A stretch of DNA of 64,000 nt from Verticillium longisporum (Eukaryota; Ascomycota; Sordariomycetes; Glomerellales; Plectosphaerellaceae), in assembly GCA_019188255.1 (NCBI GenBank), contig JAETXT010000002.1, positions 3,720,001 to 3,784,000 of the forward strand, read 5' to 3'. Shown in pieces: positions 11,043-22,385 of the stretch. Both the position numbers and the translations under genes were made by a program. Under the pieces are notes generated by a model, which saw only the letters and a program-made list of their open reading frames with translations, did no database searches and was not told the origin of the DNA. How positions within the stretch are numbered: the first letter of the stretch is position 1; every line of letters begins with the position of its first letter.

Positions 11043-14000
11043 CCTGTCATGTGTGTCATTTGACAGACAATCGCTTCCTTGATCAATCATATGTCCCACC
11101 GAGTCGCCTGCAACCGCGTCAGTCGACCCTCCCTGGAGCGTCAGTGGTTGGCTCCAAGCCAGCAGCCACCGCGGATTCGCACACATCGACCCAACGTCTT
11201 TTACCTCTTGGGGCCGCGGCATCCACGGCATCAGGCACAACAGAGATCTGACATGTCCGGCTGTTGTCGCGCACAGTTGGGCGCATCGAGTGTAGCGCCA
11301 TCTCCGATCAAAATGCGGGAGGATTTACGGCCTCAGATCCGCGCTCGCGCTCCATCTGCCCACAGACTCGACGGAGCGAACCTCTCAGACCACCCACGCC
11401 TCTCATCTCCTTGTTCTGTCCCCACAATCTGCCAAGACGGACGCGACACAGCAGAGGCAAGACAGGCGGCCCAAGACAGGGTTCTACCCTGCCTTATTTT
11501 GTACAAGTACGATGTCAGCATCGGTCGTTCTCAAGTCTGTCAAGACGCGGATTGTCAAGACGGGGAGTGTCGTTAAAGCATGCCTCCAGACGTCGAACCG
11601 GCCGCAAAGCACAGAGCACTCGCTCGTTGCCGTGCTCGCTCGACGTTCTCGTGCCAAATACATGTACACCATGTACCCCTACCGAGGTCGAACACCCCTG
11701 CTTTGAGGAGAGTTCTTGGCACGGCTGGCACGCCTGTCATCCGCAGTCCCCGAAACCCGAACCGAATCATTACGTCGCAATCACTCACACCAGACACTGG
11801 GCCAGGACCAGATTTGCTGCTCTCTCGCCCTCTTTTTTCTCTTTTTCGCTCTGCGCGCTCTCCCTCCCCTTGATCTAGTCCGTCGCTCTTTCGCTGTTCC
11901 TTCTCCACCGCAGCCCATCGCACACTCCCACTTCCCCCGTCAAGGGTCCGATCTCAATGGCAAAGGGACTGAGGCCCCCAGATTTTGTCATCCAGTCCGG
12001 GCCAGGTCCGGCCGCAAATCCATAGCTGGGGCTGTCCTTTGTCCTCTAACTAGGAGACCCAGGGGGGGGCGGAAGGGGAGCCCATTAATTCAAGGTCGCT
12101 CCTCCGCAATCTGCCGTCTCCCCCCACCACGCTTGGCCGCCTCTTCAGGCCGAGGCGAGGCACACTGGAGGAATGTGAAAAAGAAGAGATGAAGTACAAT
12201 GGCAATCACGAGTGCTGCCTTGTCGCCGGCGCGCCAAGGGTCAGTCGAGCTGCCTGCTTCGTGAGGTTGTCTGGTGGCCAGCTCTTCACATCATCAACCG
12301 CACCCACAGCGAGCGCCATCAAATCCCCGTTGCGGCATGCCAGTCGCCGCGCACAACTGCCATCTCTGCCATGCCTCGTTGGTGCTGCCAACGAGCCGCC
12401 CCTCCTCGATCTACCTTATGGCAATTGCTGCAGAGTCATGCCACCCTTGGCTCTGACAACTGACCACTCCAGATGACAAGCGCAGTCAAGGCGACAGACC
12501 AATGCTAGCCTTTTCGTGCCAGTCAATGGCGTAGAGACACGGACCTGACTACCGATGAGCCCCCATGCTCTTCTGCCTTGCGCACGGCAGAAACACATTG
12601 CACACTGCCGTTCATCGTCAATTTCGTTATGACCTGCCGTGAACCGATCGCCTATGGCCACACTGCAGTTCATAGACAATTCCATATCGTACAGGGTTCC
12701 ATCTCGGTGGTGCACTGTTCAATGGAAAGCCTGTGGGACGCTTGTCTCATGCCCATATCTCAACCATGCGGAAGCGCGCCTGGTCTGTTTCCGCCGTGGA
12801 CAATAATGGCCGAGCTCGCAAAGCTCGTCCCTCACTTAGGCGCCTCACACATGAGAGCCGCAGAGAAGCAAACCATAGCTCGTTCGTCCACGAAAGATCT
12901 GCCCGCCTGTCTCTCGCTCTAGTCACGTATGTGCTTGAGAAAGACCCCTGTGATGATATCGGCGCGCTCTCCTGGCTTTGGGTCTTGACTCTCCAGTTCT
13001 CTGGCGACACCCCTCCACCCTGGACCACCGGCGCGCGCTCTCGTCTTGGAAACACGCCTGAATGGAAGGGTGCTACGCCTGGCAGAACCCGACGAGCCCG
13101 TCAGCCCGTCCCGCTCTGAAAAGCAACGGCGGCTATCGTCTGCGAGAGAATCGCTCGCATCCCCGTCTCCGCATGCAGCACAGCACCCAGAAGACGCTGC
13201 CTATCCAGAACCACAGCAGGGTCCCATGTACCCCTACCATGTACACATCGGCGGCCAGACTGATGGTGGTGGAGCTGTGTGCTAACCCCTGTCGCGCCGA
13301 GCAGGGGTCGGACGACCCGGGGTGCTACCTGTGCAAGACGGGAGCAATACCCTACGTCAAGCCCTGGGGAGAAGTGCCTGCGTTCTACCTGTTCGCTCTT
13401 CAGCGCCGCCCGATATACAGAAGCTCCGTCTTCTCCATCCTTCATACTTAGACCCGCGATGTCTGCGCCTTCGCAAGGCTCACTTTGCGACTTCATCCCC
13501 TCTCCTCCTCCTCCTCCTTGATGACCATGTCTGAGGCCAGAGGCTGATTCGACTCAACTCTGTTCTCGCTCTTGTTCCTGTACCTGTGCCTGGCGAGACA
13601 CACTACATGCTCATCAGCCCTCCCCCTCCCCCAATTCTTTCTTCTATATCAATCTGTTGCTCGACTTCATTCGATCGCAAACCGGAACCCCCCAACATCC
13701 ACACCTGCCCACCTTCCAAAGACAGTCAAGAAGACATCAAACATCTCCTCGCCGCCAACAAGCACCACAACGCCTTGGTCAGGTCCGTGAACGTCAATTG
13801 CAGCTCACACAGCCCCACTTTTTCCAGATGGCCATGACAGACCTCCACTACCTCCCACCTCCTTCCCATGTCCGAACAGACGGCCTCCCAGAGGACCTAC
13901 ATGACGACTGCTCTTCCACCGTACAAACGACTAGCTTCTTCTTTTGCTACCACTCGCTTCACTTGGGGTGTTCATCCACTCGAGCATACATTCTTTCTTT

Positions 14001-14121
14001 GCAGGGCTGACACTGCGCGTCTCAGGCCTCGTCCTTCAATCAACCTCATCATTGTGACACCAATCTGCTCACGCCTATTTCGAGCGCCAGCTCGCCCCCC
14101 CTACAACAGCGATCACAGCTT

Positions 14122-15745
14122 ATGAGCCGATATCCTTCTTCGACGGCACCCAGCATCCAGCAACATACTCCCCCAGGGACAGCCAAGATGTACTGGGGCA
14201 CCCCATACGATATGGGGACGGCGCCTTCGACCCAAGCAGCTTCGCCGATGACCATGCAGCCGCCTACCACTGATGGTCAGTTCGAGATGGGCTATATTCT
14301 TTCCGAGCCGTCACAGAGCCATCACCACCACCACCATCACAAGGAGGATATCCCTGAGCCGCCTGAGCCTTACTTCGGATCCTTTGGGGTCTCCTCGACC
14401 GAACCAGAGCAGGTCACTGCGCCGGCGCAACAGATGCATCACCACCCTTACTACCTATCCCATAACATGGGGCAACAGCAGCAACACATGAGTACAACAC
14501 TAGCGCCAAGCATACTCGCTGTCAAGCCCGAACAGGAGATGGACATGGATATGCAGCACCACAACATGCATCGCCACATCATGCCGTCCCCCGACGCGCC
14601 AAGCCTTCACCAGACGCAACCGAACCACTATCGATCGCCGCAATACAGAAGCCCGAGCAATGAAGACTTGCGCATGATGCACAATGGGGGCTACACGCTG
14701 CCACCCAACACGAGCGGAACCCAAGTCAGGCGGGGCCAGCCCCCTCCCCGTGTTGCGAAACGAACTCGCATACGAGGTCGCCAGGCGCCGCAGTCGACCG
14801 GCGGACGGGAAGGAACAGGGGAGAAGGACGCTCCTCGGAGCACCGCCTTTCCCCCTAGCCACGGCAGCTCTGAGCCTTTGGATTTCAAGGAAGGCATGCC
14901 TGACACGGACAAGTTTCTTTTCGAGCTGCGCGCCAAATACAGCGACAACAAGGGTAAGGGGATGTGGGACCCCATTACACGGGAATACAACGAGAGGTTC
15001 AAGACACAGTTTGATCGGGCCGCGCTCCAAATGAAAGTCTCAAGAGCAAAGTCCAAGTGGATACAGTGGCATGAAAAGGATGTAAGTTTACAAGGCCGAC
15101 CCCTCGCCAAAAGAATGATCCCGCTCACATTCCCTCTAGGACACGATTCTTGTGGAAGCGGCCAGACAAGTCGAACAACAGTACTATCGACAGGTGCACC
15201 TGAAATTTAAAGAACTTGGAGGCAACCCTCAAGCAGACTTTAATGTTGGCAATATCGAGATGCGCATGGTTGAGCTTGGCCTTTCACACGTCTGGATGGA
15301 CGCCTGGAAAGGGGACGCCAAGATGAGCACCCGCCGAAGGCGCAAACTGAACGAGCGCCAACGTAGCACAGCGACTACACGCGACGACGACCGCGGACGT
15401 CAACAACTACCCTCAGCTACTTCTTCCTCTTTTATCCACGATTACTCGGTTCGAGACGACTTGCCAAACAGTGCGAGCTCCTTTGCTACCATTGGCCTGA
15501 GCCCTGGGGAACGCGAGCAGGTGCTCGATGATATCGACACGCGAGCGTATAAACTGGAGGCCGAGTCACCCCAGACTTTTGATAACGACGACGATTCGGT
15601 GGGCATGGGACAGTCCTCTTCAATCCAACAGGGCCGGCGGGCCACGAAGCAGGCGTGTGGAGAGATGGTTTGCAACAGCAGTGGTAACAGCAGGGCGCCC
15701 ACAGGCTCGCCACAGAGCCGTGGTGGCAGAGGGATGCGTGCCTAA
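14122..15745 (+). CDS. Putative Myb/SANT-like DNA-binding regulator, low-complexity N-terminus
   Basis: Two exons, 14122-15081 and 15140-15745, joined in frame by a 58-nt intron (GTAAGT..TAG), give 521 aa. Residues 1-220 are rich in His, Gln, Met, Pro and Ser, with a run of seven histidines near residue 67. Residues about 254-345 form the only globular part. It starts at DFKEGMPDTDKFLFELR, contains WDPITREYNERF and KSKWIQWHEKD, and continues across the intron. Evenly spaced Trp and basic residues suggest a helix-turn-helix of Myb/SANT type, but I cannot name the family. After that come a basic RRRRKLNERQR patch and a disordered C-terminus. The start is the first in-frame ATG before the conserved part; an additional upstream exon within 13.8-14.1 kb cannot be excluded. 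Confidence 0.72.
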
Positions 15746-16107
15746 GCAGGCGCTTCCCGGCCATTTCTTCATCATTTTTTTGTTTGTTTCTTTTTCGTGC
15801 TTCTTGAAGCGCATGTTCGGCCGAATACACTCATTTCGGGCAGACGGACGCGGCTCGATACGGATAGGCAATGGGAGGCAATGGGGGCAGACGGACTACA
15901 ACAGCTCACGCGAGACAATCTCCATGCAATGAGAGGTGGATTCACCTTTACTTCTTCTCTTCTTCTTCTCTCTTTTATCCACATTACTTCTTCTGGTCTA
16001 ATCTTGGCCTGTTCATGTTTCGGGATCGGGGGCGGGACTTTCACTACCTCATGAGGGAGGGTAGACGCGGGGCAACTACAGCGATGGGTGTCGAACGAAC
16101 CGTATAA
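15746..16107. other. 3' flank ending at the AT-rich boundary
   Basis: Normal-composition DNA downstream of the regulator, with T-rich stretches that may serve as its 3' UTR. Composition changes abruptly to strongly AT-rich at about 16108. Confidence 0.6.
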
Positions 16108-16365
16108 CGTTATCTTTTATATTCTTCTATTATCTTTAAGAAGATTAGAATATTATTAAGGTATATTATTATAAAGACGTTTAGGAATTCTCGTAATATA
16201 TCGTTAATTATATTTTAGAAGGTTATAGGGGTATTAATTAATCCGAATAATATAATTAAATATTTATAGTATCCTTATTATATTCGGAATATTATTTTCT
16301 ATTCTTCTCTATCCTTAATATAGATAAGGTTATATACTCTTTTAAGATCGAGTAACGTTATTAAA
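16108..16365 (-). repeat. Inverted, RIP-mutated fragment of a chromovirus reverse transcriptase
   Basis: The reverse complement of this stretch matches the RIPed reverse-transcriptase region at about 18570-18810 further along the same island, and through it the intact pol at about 25200-25460. At about 16365 the sequence switches directly to forward gag sequence. This is a rearrangement junction inside the relic. Confidence 0.8.
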
Positions 16366-19300
16366 ATCGATAATCGTTAATATAAATATAGAATAGAAAA
16401 GGGATAAAAGCCTATTATAGGATTATAGAATTCTCGTATTCCTTATTATTAATCTAATTAAGGATATAAGTATTAATATAATAAACCCTATATTAATATA
16501 GCTTAGGGATAGATTACTTATATAGGACCTATAGAGCTTAATAATATTAGATATAATAAACTAAAGGATCTTAAGGATATAAAATATTATAATTATAGTA
16601 AAAACGGGTATATAGCTCGAGAATACTAATAACCTAAGAAGCCCTAGAAACCTATAAATAAACGATAGCTTAATTATACTTAATACTAAGATTATATTAA
16701 AACTAACTAGACTTTCTATTATTAAGATAATTATTTAACTTATAAGGATAATAAGGAATAGAATAGATAATTCCTTAGGGTACTTATAGGATAAAGAACC
16801 CTAGCTATAATAGTTATTATTAAGAAGGAAAGACGAATTTAGAAATAAGCTTAGTAAATAATACCTAAGACTTAGGAAATCGATATAGACGAGGAAAGAG
16901 CTTACGAATATACTTACTTAGAATTATAATTAACTCCCTATATAGGACTAATAAATAATATAGAATAGGATAAATATATATAAGCTAGCGAAGAAGAATC
17001 TCCGCTTAGATAGACCTAGCCCTATATACCTATATAAGTATATAAAGTTAGTAGCGCTAATAAGGATTACGATCCCCTTATATTATAGGACGAACTTATC
17101 TATTATAGGACTAAGCTATAGAAGGCTAGCGCCTAAAAGTAAGAAAATATAAAAGAAAATATACGATTTATAATAAGAGACTATCTAGTATTCTATTACG
17201 TTTATAAATAATATTATTAATTATTTTAGCCTGAATATATCTATAATAATTATAAATATTATTTTAAAGAGAAAGCTATATATTAGTTTCTCCTATATAA
17301 TTATTAGACTAAGCTATAAATAATAATAGAGTTCGAATAGGAAAATCGTAAATAGATCCTATATATAGACGAATATAGTTAAAATTAGCTTATATTCTAA
17401 CTAGACCCCGTTTATTATAATAAATACTATTAAGATTATATTAGATAGGAGGATTATAATAATTATATATATATAAAGTATTATATAGCTAAGGCTAGAG
17501 ATTAGAGGCTTTATTATATAAAATATATTAAGAAGCTATTCTTTAAAGTCTATTATAAGGATAATAATAACCTCGACCTAAGTAATCTAAATATAATATA
17601 GCTACCTATTATACTATTACTTTTAGGAAAAGGTAAGTATTAATCGGATAAGGATAATAATTAATAAAGGAAGTAAGAGCGATCTATTTAGCTAAATAAA
17701 CTTATAATATAAATTATCTCTATATAAGAATAAACGTAAGAGGATAATAAGTAAATACGCTATTAAATAGTAGCGTTTAAAGTAATTATATAAGCCCTAA
17801 ATATATTAATAAGAATAAGATTATATAGAAATATAAAGAGGAACCTTATTAATTTAGTATAATAGAAGGATAAGCGGTCTTATATAGAAGAGGGATCGTA
17901 AATATAGAAACTACGCCCCTCTAAGTATTTATCTCTCGCTATTAAGATTATATAACTTTCGATATTATTAATATAAAAGGAAAATAAATTATTCTAAATA
18001 TCCTATAGCTTAGATAATAGAACCCTTAGATTAATTAAATAGCTAGCTATATTTAGTAGAGTACGTTAGCCCTTAAGGAAAGACTTATAAGCGGTCTCTT
18101 AAGCGATTTCTAATTAGCTTTTATAAATAGGGATAACTTAGAGGAGATAACCTTAGAGGAGCTTATAATAGAATAATAAGAAAGATTATAGAACGTATTT
18201 AAGGAATACTAGAAATATAAAAAGATCTTTAAGGAAGAAGTCGATATAGTATTACTTAAGTATATATATTACGATTACGAAATCCTAATTAAGGAAAGGG
18301 AGAGCCCCTAATTTAATAAAATCTATAGATTAAACCTTTAATAAATAAATATTCTCGATAAGTATTTTAAGGAGAATTTTAGAAAAGGATATATCTAATT
18401 ATCGATATCCTTAATAGGATACTTAATTCTCTTTATATTAAAGAAGAATAATAAGGAAAGATTATATATTAATTATAGATAATTAAATAATATTATTATT
18501 AAGAATTACTATTTATTACCTTTAATATTAGAATTTAGGGATATATTAATAAGAGCTAATTAGTTTATAGCGCTCGATCTTAAAAGAGTATATAACTTTA
18601 TCTATATTAAGGATAAAGAGGAATAGAAAACGGTATTCTAAATACGATAAGGATATTATAAGTATTTAATTATATTATTCGGATTAATTAATATTCTTAT
18701 AACCTTCTAAAATATAATTAATAATATATTACGAGAATTCCTAAACGTCTTCGTAATAGTATATCTCGATAATATTCTAATCTTCTTAAAGATAATAGAA
18801 GAATATAAAGGATACGTTTATTAGGTCTTTATACGATTATATTAATATAAGCTATTAATAGAACTAGAAAAAGCTAAGTTCTATATATAGGAAGTAGATT
18901 TCCTAAGATATACGATTACCCTAGGAGAAATTAGGATAGAAAAATCTAAAGTAGTAGCTATTAGGGAATAATTTATATTAAAGAACGTTAAGGACGTTAG
19001 AGTATTCCTCGGTTTCGTTAACTTCTATCGACGATTCTTAAAAGGATATAATAAAATTATTAATCCTTTAATAAGCTTTATAGTTAAGGAAATAGAGTTC
19101 GTATAGAACGAACCCTAAGAAAAGGTATTTCGCTAAATTATTAATACTATCCTTAGCGAATTAGTCCTCTAAATAATAGACTTTAAAAAACCTATAGAAG
19201 TCGAGATAGATACCTCCGATTTCGCTATTAGAGGATAATTAGGATAAAGGGACGACTAAGGACGCCTATACCTAGTAGCATTCTTCTTAAAGAAGCTATA

Positions 19301-21433
19301 TAGATTAGAGCTTAATTATTAGATATACGATAAAGAATTTATAGTAATTATCGAAGCCTTTAAAAAATAGAGAATATATCTCTCTAGAGTACGATACGAA
19401 ATTAAAGTCTATACTGATTATAGAAATCTTATATATTTTATAATAAATAAAGACCTTAATAAATACTAAATAAGATAAATAGAATTCTTTTCGGAATTTA
19501 ACTTTATTATTATTTATTATAAAAGATTTAAGAATAATAAAATAGATATTCTAAATAAATACTTAAATTATAAATAAAATACGTCCTTTAATATTAATAT
19601 TATCCTAGCGAAAGATAAAGAAGGGAATCTTATCCCTTATTATTAAATACTAATAGTTATTATTTATATAATACTCGCTAGACTATTTACGGAAGTATTA
19701 GAACTAATTCGATAAATCTACGAAGCTAAAGCTTATAGGTACTAAGGAGTAACGAAGACCTTTACTCGATTTAAGAAATATTATAACTTTAAAGGAATTA
19801 GATAAGACGTTATAATAATTATTTATAATTACGACCTCTATAAAAAGAGTAAAATAGAAAAGTATAAGCTTTATAGAGAACTTAAGGCTTTATTAATATT
19901 AATAATAGCTTAGGAGTTAATCTTATTAGATTTTATTATTAGCTTATTATTATTAAAGGAACCCTTAATTAGGACCTCTTATAATAATATCCTAGTAATC
20001 GTAGACCGATTTACTAAATATTTATATTTTCTCCTATATAAAGCTATAAGAATAATAGAAGACCTCGTTTATATATTCCTTAAGAATATTATAGGATAAT
20101 ATAGACTCTTAAAAGAATTAATATTAAATAGAGATAAGCTCTTTATTAATAATTTCTAGAAGTTACTTATTACTTAACTTAGAGCTAAATATAAGCTATC
20201 TACGGCTTTTTATTTATAAATAGATAGATAGATAGAAAGAATAAACTAGATTCTAGAATAATACCTTTAATATTATATTAACTATTAATAAGATAACTAG
20301 GTTATATTACTATTTATCGTATAATTCGTATATAATAGCTTATTAAATAAGTTAATAAAGGAATTACCTTTCTATATTAATTATAAATATAACCTTATAA
20401 TTTATATAGAACGACGCGAAACGCTAGATATATTAAAAGTAATCTATATTATAGATAATATCTATAAGATTTAGGACTAAATTAAGCTTAACCTCGAATT
20501 TATATATACTAGAATAACTACGTATATTAATAAAATAAGGATAAAGGGACTATCTTTATAAGAGGGAGATAGCGTTTACTTTATCCGCTAGAATATAAAA
20601 ATTAAACGATTAAACGATAAACTAGATTTTAAAAAACTAAGACCTTTTAAAATTTTAAGAAACTCTCGGATATTAATTATTACCTCTTATTACTAGAGAA
20701 TATAAAGATTTATTTTATCTTTTATATAGTATTTTTAGAATTAGTATTATTAAATATACTATTTATAATTAATATAGAAGTAGAAGATATAAACGAATAC
20801 GAAATCGAAAGAATTATCGATTATAGAATAAAGGATAATTAGGACGAGTACCTTATTAAGTAGAAGAATTATAATTATAAAGAAAATATATAGGAATTAA
20901 TTAAGAACTTAAACTATTTATAGCTATTAAAGTAGTTTTACTAATACTAGACTCCTCTAGTAACTCCCCTAAACCTAAAGAGGGCTAATCTATATCGGAA
21001 GTTACCCCTATAAATACTAAATTACTCTCTATATAATACTTATAAGTATTAAGAATAGGAAATAAGCTATCCTCCTTATCTAGCTCCTAGATACTTTAAT
21101 GAAACGCTTTATTATTATACTCTTTTACTTTCTTCTTAATTTACTAAATCTACTATAAGCGATTTATAGTATATAATAGATCTTCTTATAATTTAGCTAG
21201 CGCTTCTTCTATAGCTTCTTTATTATCTTCTAATTTCTTTTCGGTTTTTAAAAGACGCTTAATTAAGCTATTATTAGCTACGATAACCTAATTAGTGGAA
21301 AATACGATACTTATAAGAAGATAATACTAAAATACTATTATATTAACGACCTCGCTTTATATACTCCCTATACTATATAGACTTCTCCGATATACGATAT
21401 TTTAAACTTTTCCGGAAATATTAAATATAAGGT
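16366..21433 (+). mobile_element. RIP-destroyed Ty3/gypsy chromovirus (mid-gag to past the end of pol)
   Basis: This 5-kb relic is collinear with the intact element at about 23016-28130. Nearly every CA has become TA and TG has become TA, and many other C/G positions have also changed, while many CG dinucleotides survive. No reading frame remains; most stops fall where the intact copy has CAA, CAG, CGA or TGG. The remnants are traceable in order: gag zinc knuckle near 16590, the Cys/His part of Gag, the -1 frameshift region near 17630, protease, reverse transcriptase (about 18280-18900), RNase H, integrase (about 19700-20300), the chromodomain region (about 20790-20930), and then the antisense gene. 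It differs from the intact copy by more than RIP alone, so it is a related older insertion. Confidence 0.9.
21060..21433 (-). pseudogene. RIPed antisense Zn2Cys6/coiled-coil gene
   Basis: Read on the minus strand from 21432, the sequence keeps the exact zinc-cluster spacing of the intact antisense gene at 27554-28204 (x2, x6, x8, x2, x6). All six cysteine codons are TAY (tyrosine), as expected from G-to-A on the coding strand. Flanking residues are conserved too: CF before the first x6 segment and ECIKRGR in the last. Further along (about 21290-21060), in a shifted frame, a Lys/Glu/Leu-rich coiled coil is readable; its stops sit where glutamine codons are expected. The 5' end is lost at the junction with an inverted LTR at about 21434. 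This is an old copy of the same accessory gene. Confidence 0.8.
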
Positions 21434-21889
21434 TATTACGACCTAGTAGCTTCCGAAGGGGGAATACTATTAGAGGGTTAGGGTTACTATTTATAGAAGC
21501 TTAGGTTATAACTCTAAGATAATATAGTATTATAAGGCGTTATATACTCGTTATAATGAATATAAAGTAAGACTTAGATTAATTACTATTATAAGAAAGA
21601 ATATATCTATAAGTCTAGAATATCTATCCTTATATATTTACTATCTTATCCTTATTATATTAAATAGTAAGCTTATATTAGATAGCTTACTAATTAGTTA
21701 TTAATAATCTATAATATTAAAATTATAGTATATTATCTTATAAATTATTCCCTAGCTTATTATAGCGTCCTTAATAAGCTCGACGATTTACCTTTCATAT
21801 CTAAGTAAGCTATTACGTAATTTACTAAATAAGCCTAATTCTTATTTTATTACGCTCCTTAATTATAGAGTTATTAATTCGTAGCTACC
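21434..21889 (-). repeat. RIPed LTR in inverted orientation
   Basis: The reverse complement matches the 3' LTR at 28305-28780 along nearly its whole length after allowing C-to-T and G-to-A changes, including its U3. About the first 22 bases of that LTR are missing at the 21889 end. The dyad sites of the 13-bp-spacer type are still visible, for example GATTTAC at 21785-21791 and GTAAGCT at 21805-21811 with 13 bases between. Its orientation is opposite to the gag-pol relic beside it, so the two are not a simple element end. Confidence 0.85.
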
Positions 21890-21969
21890 TGTAACGCCCC
21901 AGCCCGGTCGTCACCAGGACACCAGGCAGGACACCCCGCAGGCGATCGGACGCGCCGCACGGACCCACA

Positions 21970-22071
21970 GGATCACTCACGTGACCGTGACCAGATCACG
22001 ATTCTCAAAGTGATCCGGTCACTAACCACACCGTGACCCAAGCAACAGGATCACGACAAGAAAGGTGAGCC
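21970..22071 (+). promoter_or_regulatory. Four inverted GNTCAC pairs, 10-bp spacer
   Basis: Half-sites lie at 21970-21976/21987-21993, 21993-21999/22010-22016, 22016-22022/22033-22039 and 22048-22054/22065-22071. Each pair reads NGNTCAC, ten bases, GTGANCN. All eight cores (TCAC or GTGA) are perfect. The array ends 49 bp before the TATA box. This is a candidate operator or upstream activating array for a dimeric DNA-binding protein. Confidence 0.8.
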
Positions 22072-22119
22072 ATCCAACATGGACTCACCAACCCAACACG
22101 ACAAGGACAGAATGACAGG

Positions 22120-22126
22120 TATATAA
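22120..22126 (+). promoter_or_regulatory. TATA box of the 5' LTR
   Basis: TATATAAGG, conserved in the 3' LTR at 28578-28584 and in the RIPed LTR near 29061. Gag-pol transcription is expected to start shortly downstream. Confidence 0.7.
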
Positions 22127-22324
22127 GGACGGGCATTCGGTACTTGTAGATACATTCTTTCTCACGACAGTGATCAATCTAAGTCTTACCTTGTATCCAT
22201 TGTAACGAGTGCGCAACGCCTTACGACACCACATCGTCTCAGAGTCACAACCTAAGCTTCTGCAAACAGCAACCCTAACCCTCTGACAGTGTTCCCCCTT
22301 CGGAAGCTGCCAGGTCGTAACATT

Positions 22325-22333
22325 TTGATCACT
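22325..22333 (+). other. Candidate self-priming primer-binding site
   Basis: TTGATCACT begins two bases after the 5' LTR. It is the exact reverse complement of AGTGATCAA at 22169-22177, early in the expected transcript. After one mismatch four more bases can pair, one of them as a G-U wobble. There is no match to the usual tRNA-Met type site. Tf1/sushi-group elements prime reverse transcription from their own mRNA 5' end in this way. Confidence 0.55.
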
Positions 22334-22385
22334 CTTGTTCAGTAGGTTTACCTTGTGACACTGAGCAATACTTACCACAGGAACA

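Larger units (their letters stand above)
5099..14121. other. Nine-kilobase gene-poor region
   Basis: No gene is convincing on either strand. Open stretches are short, overlap each other, and are Arg/Pro/Ser-rich in the manner of non-coding GC-rich DNA. The region contains several microsatellites, listed separately. The last few hundred bases (about 13550-14121), which are pyrimidine-rich, are probably the leader and perhaps a non-coding first exon of the regulator at 14122. Confidence 0.55.
21890..22322 (+). repeat. 5' LTR (433 bp)
   Basis: It begins TGTAAC and ends GTAACA. The last roughly 240 bases (R-U5) match the 3' LTR with only a few differences. The first roughly 170 bases (U3) do not align with the 3' LTR. 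A TATATAA box lies at 22120-22126, and four dyad sites lie upstream of it. Confidence 0.92.
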
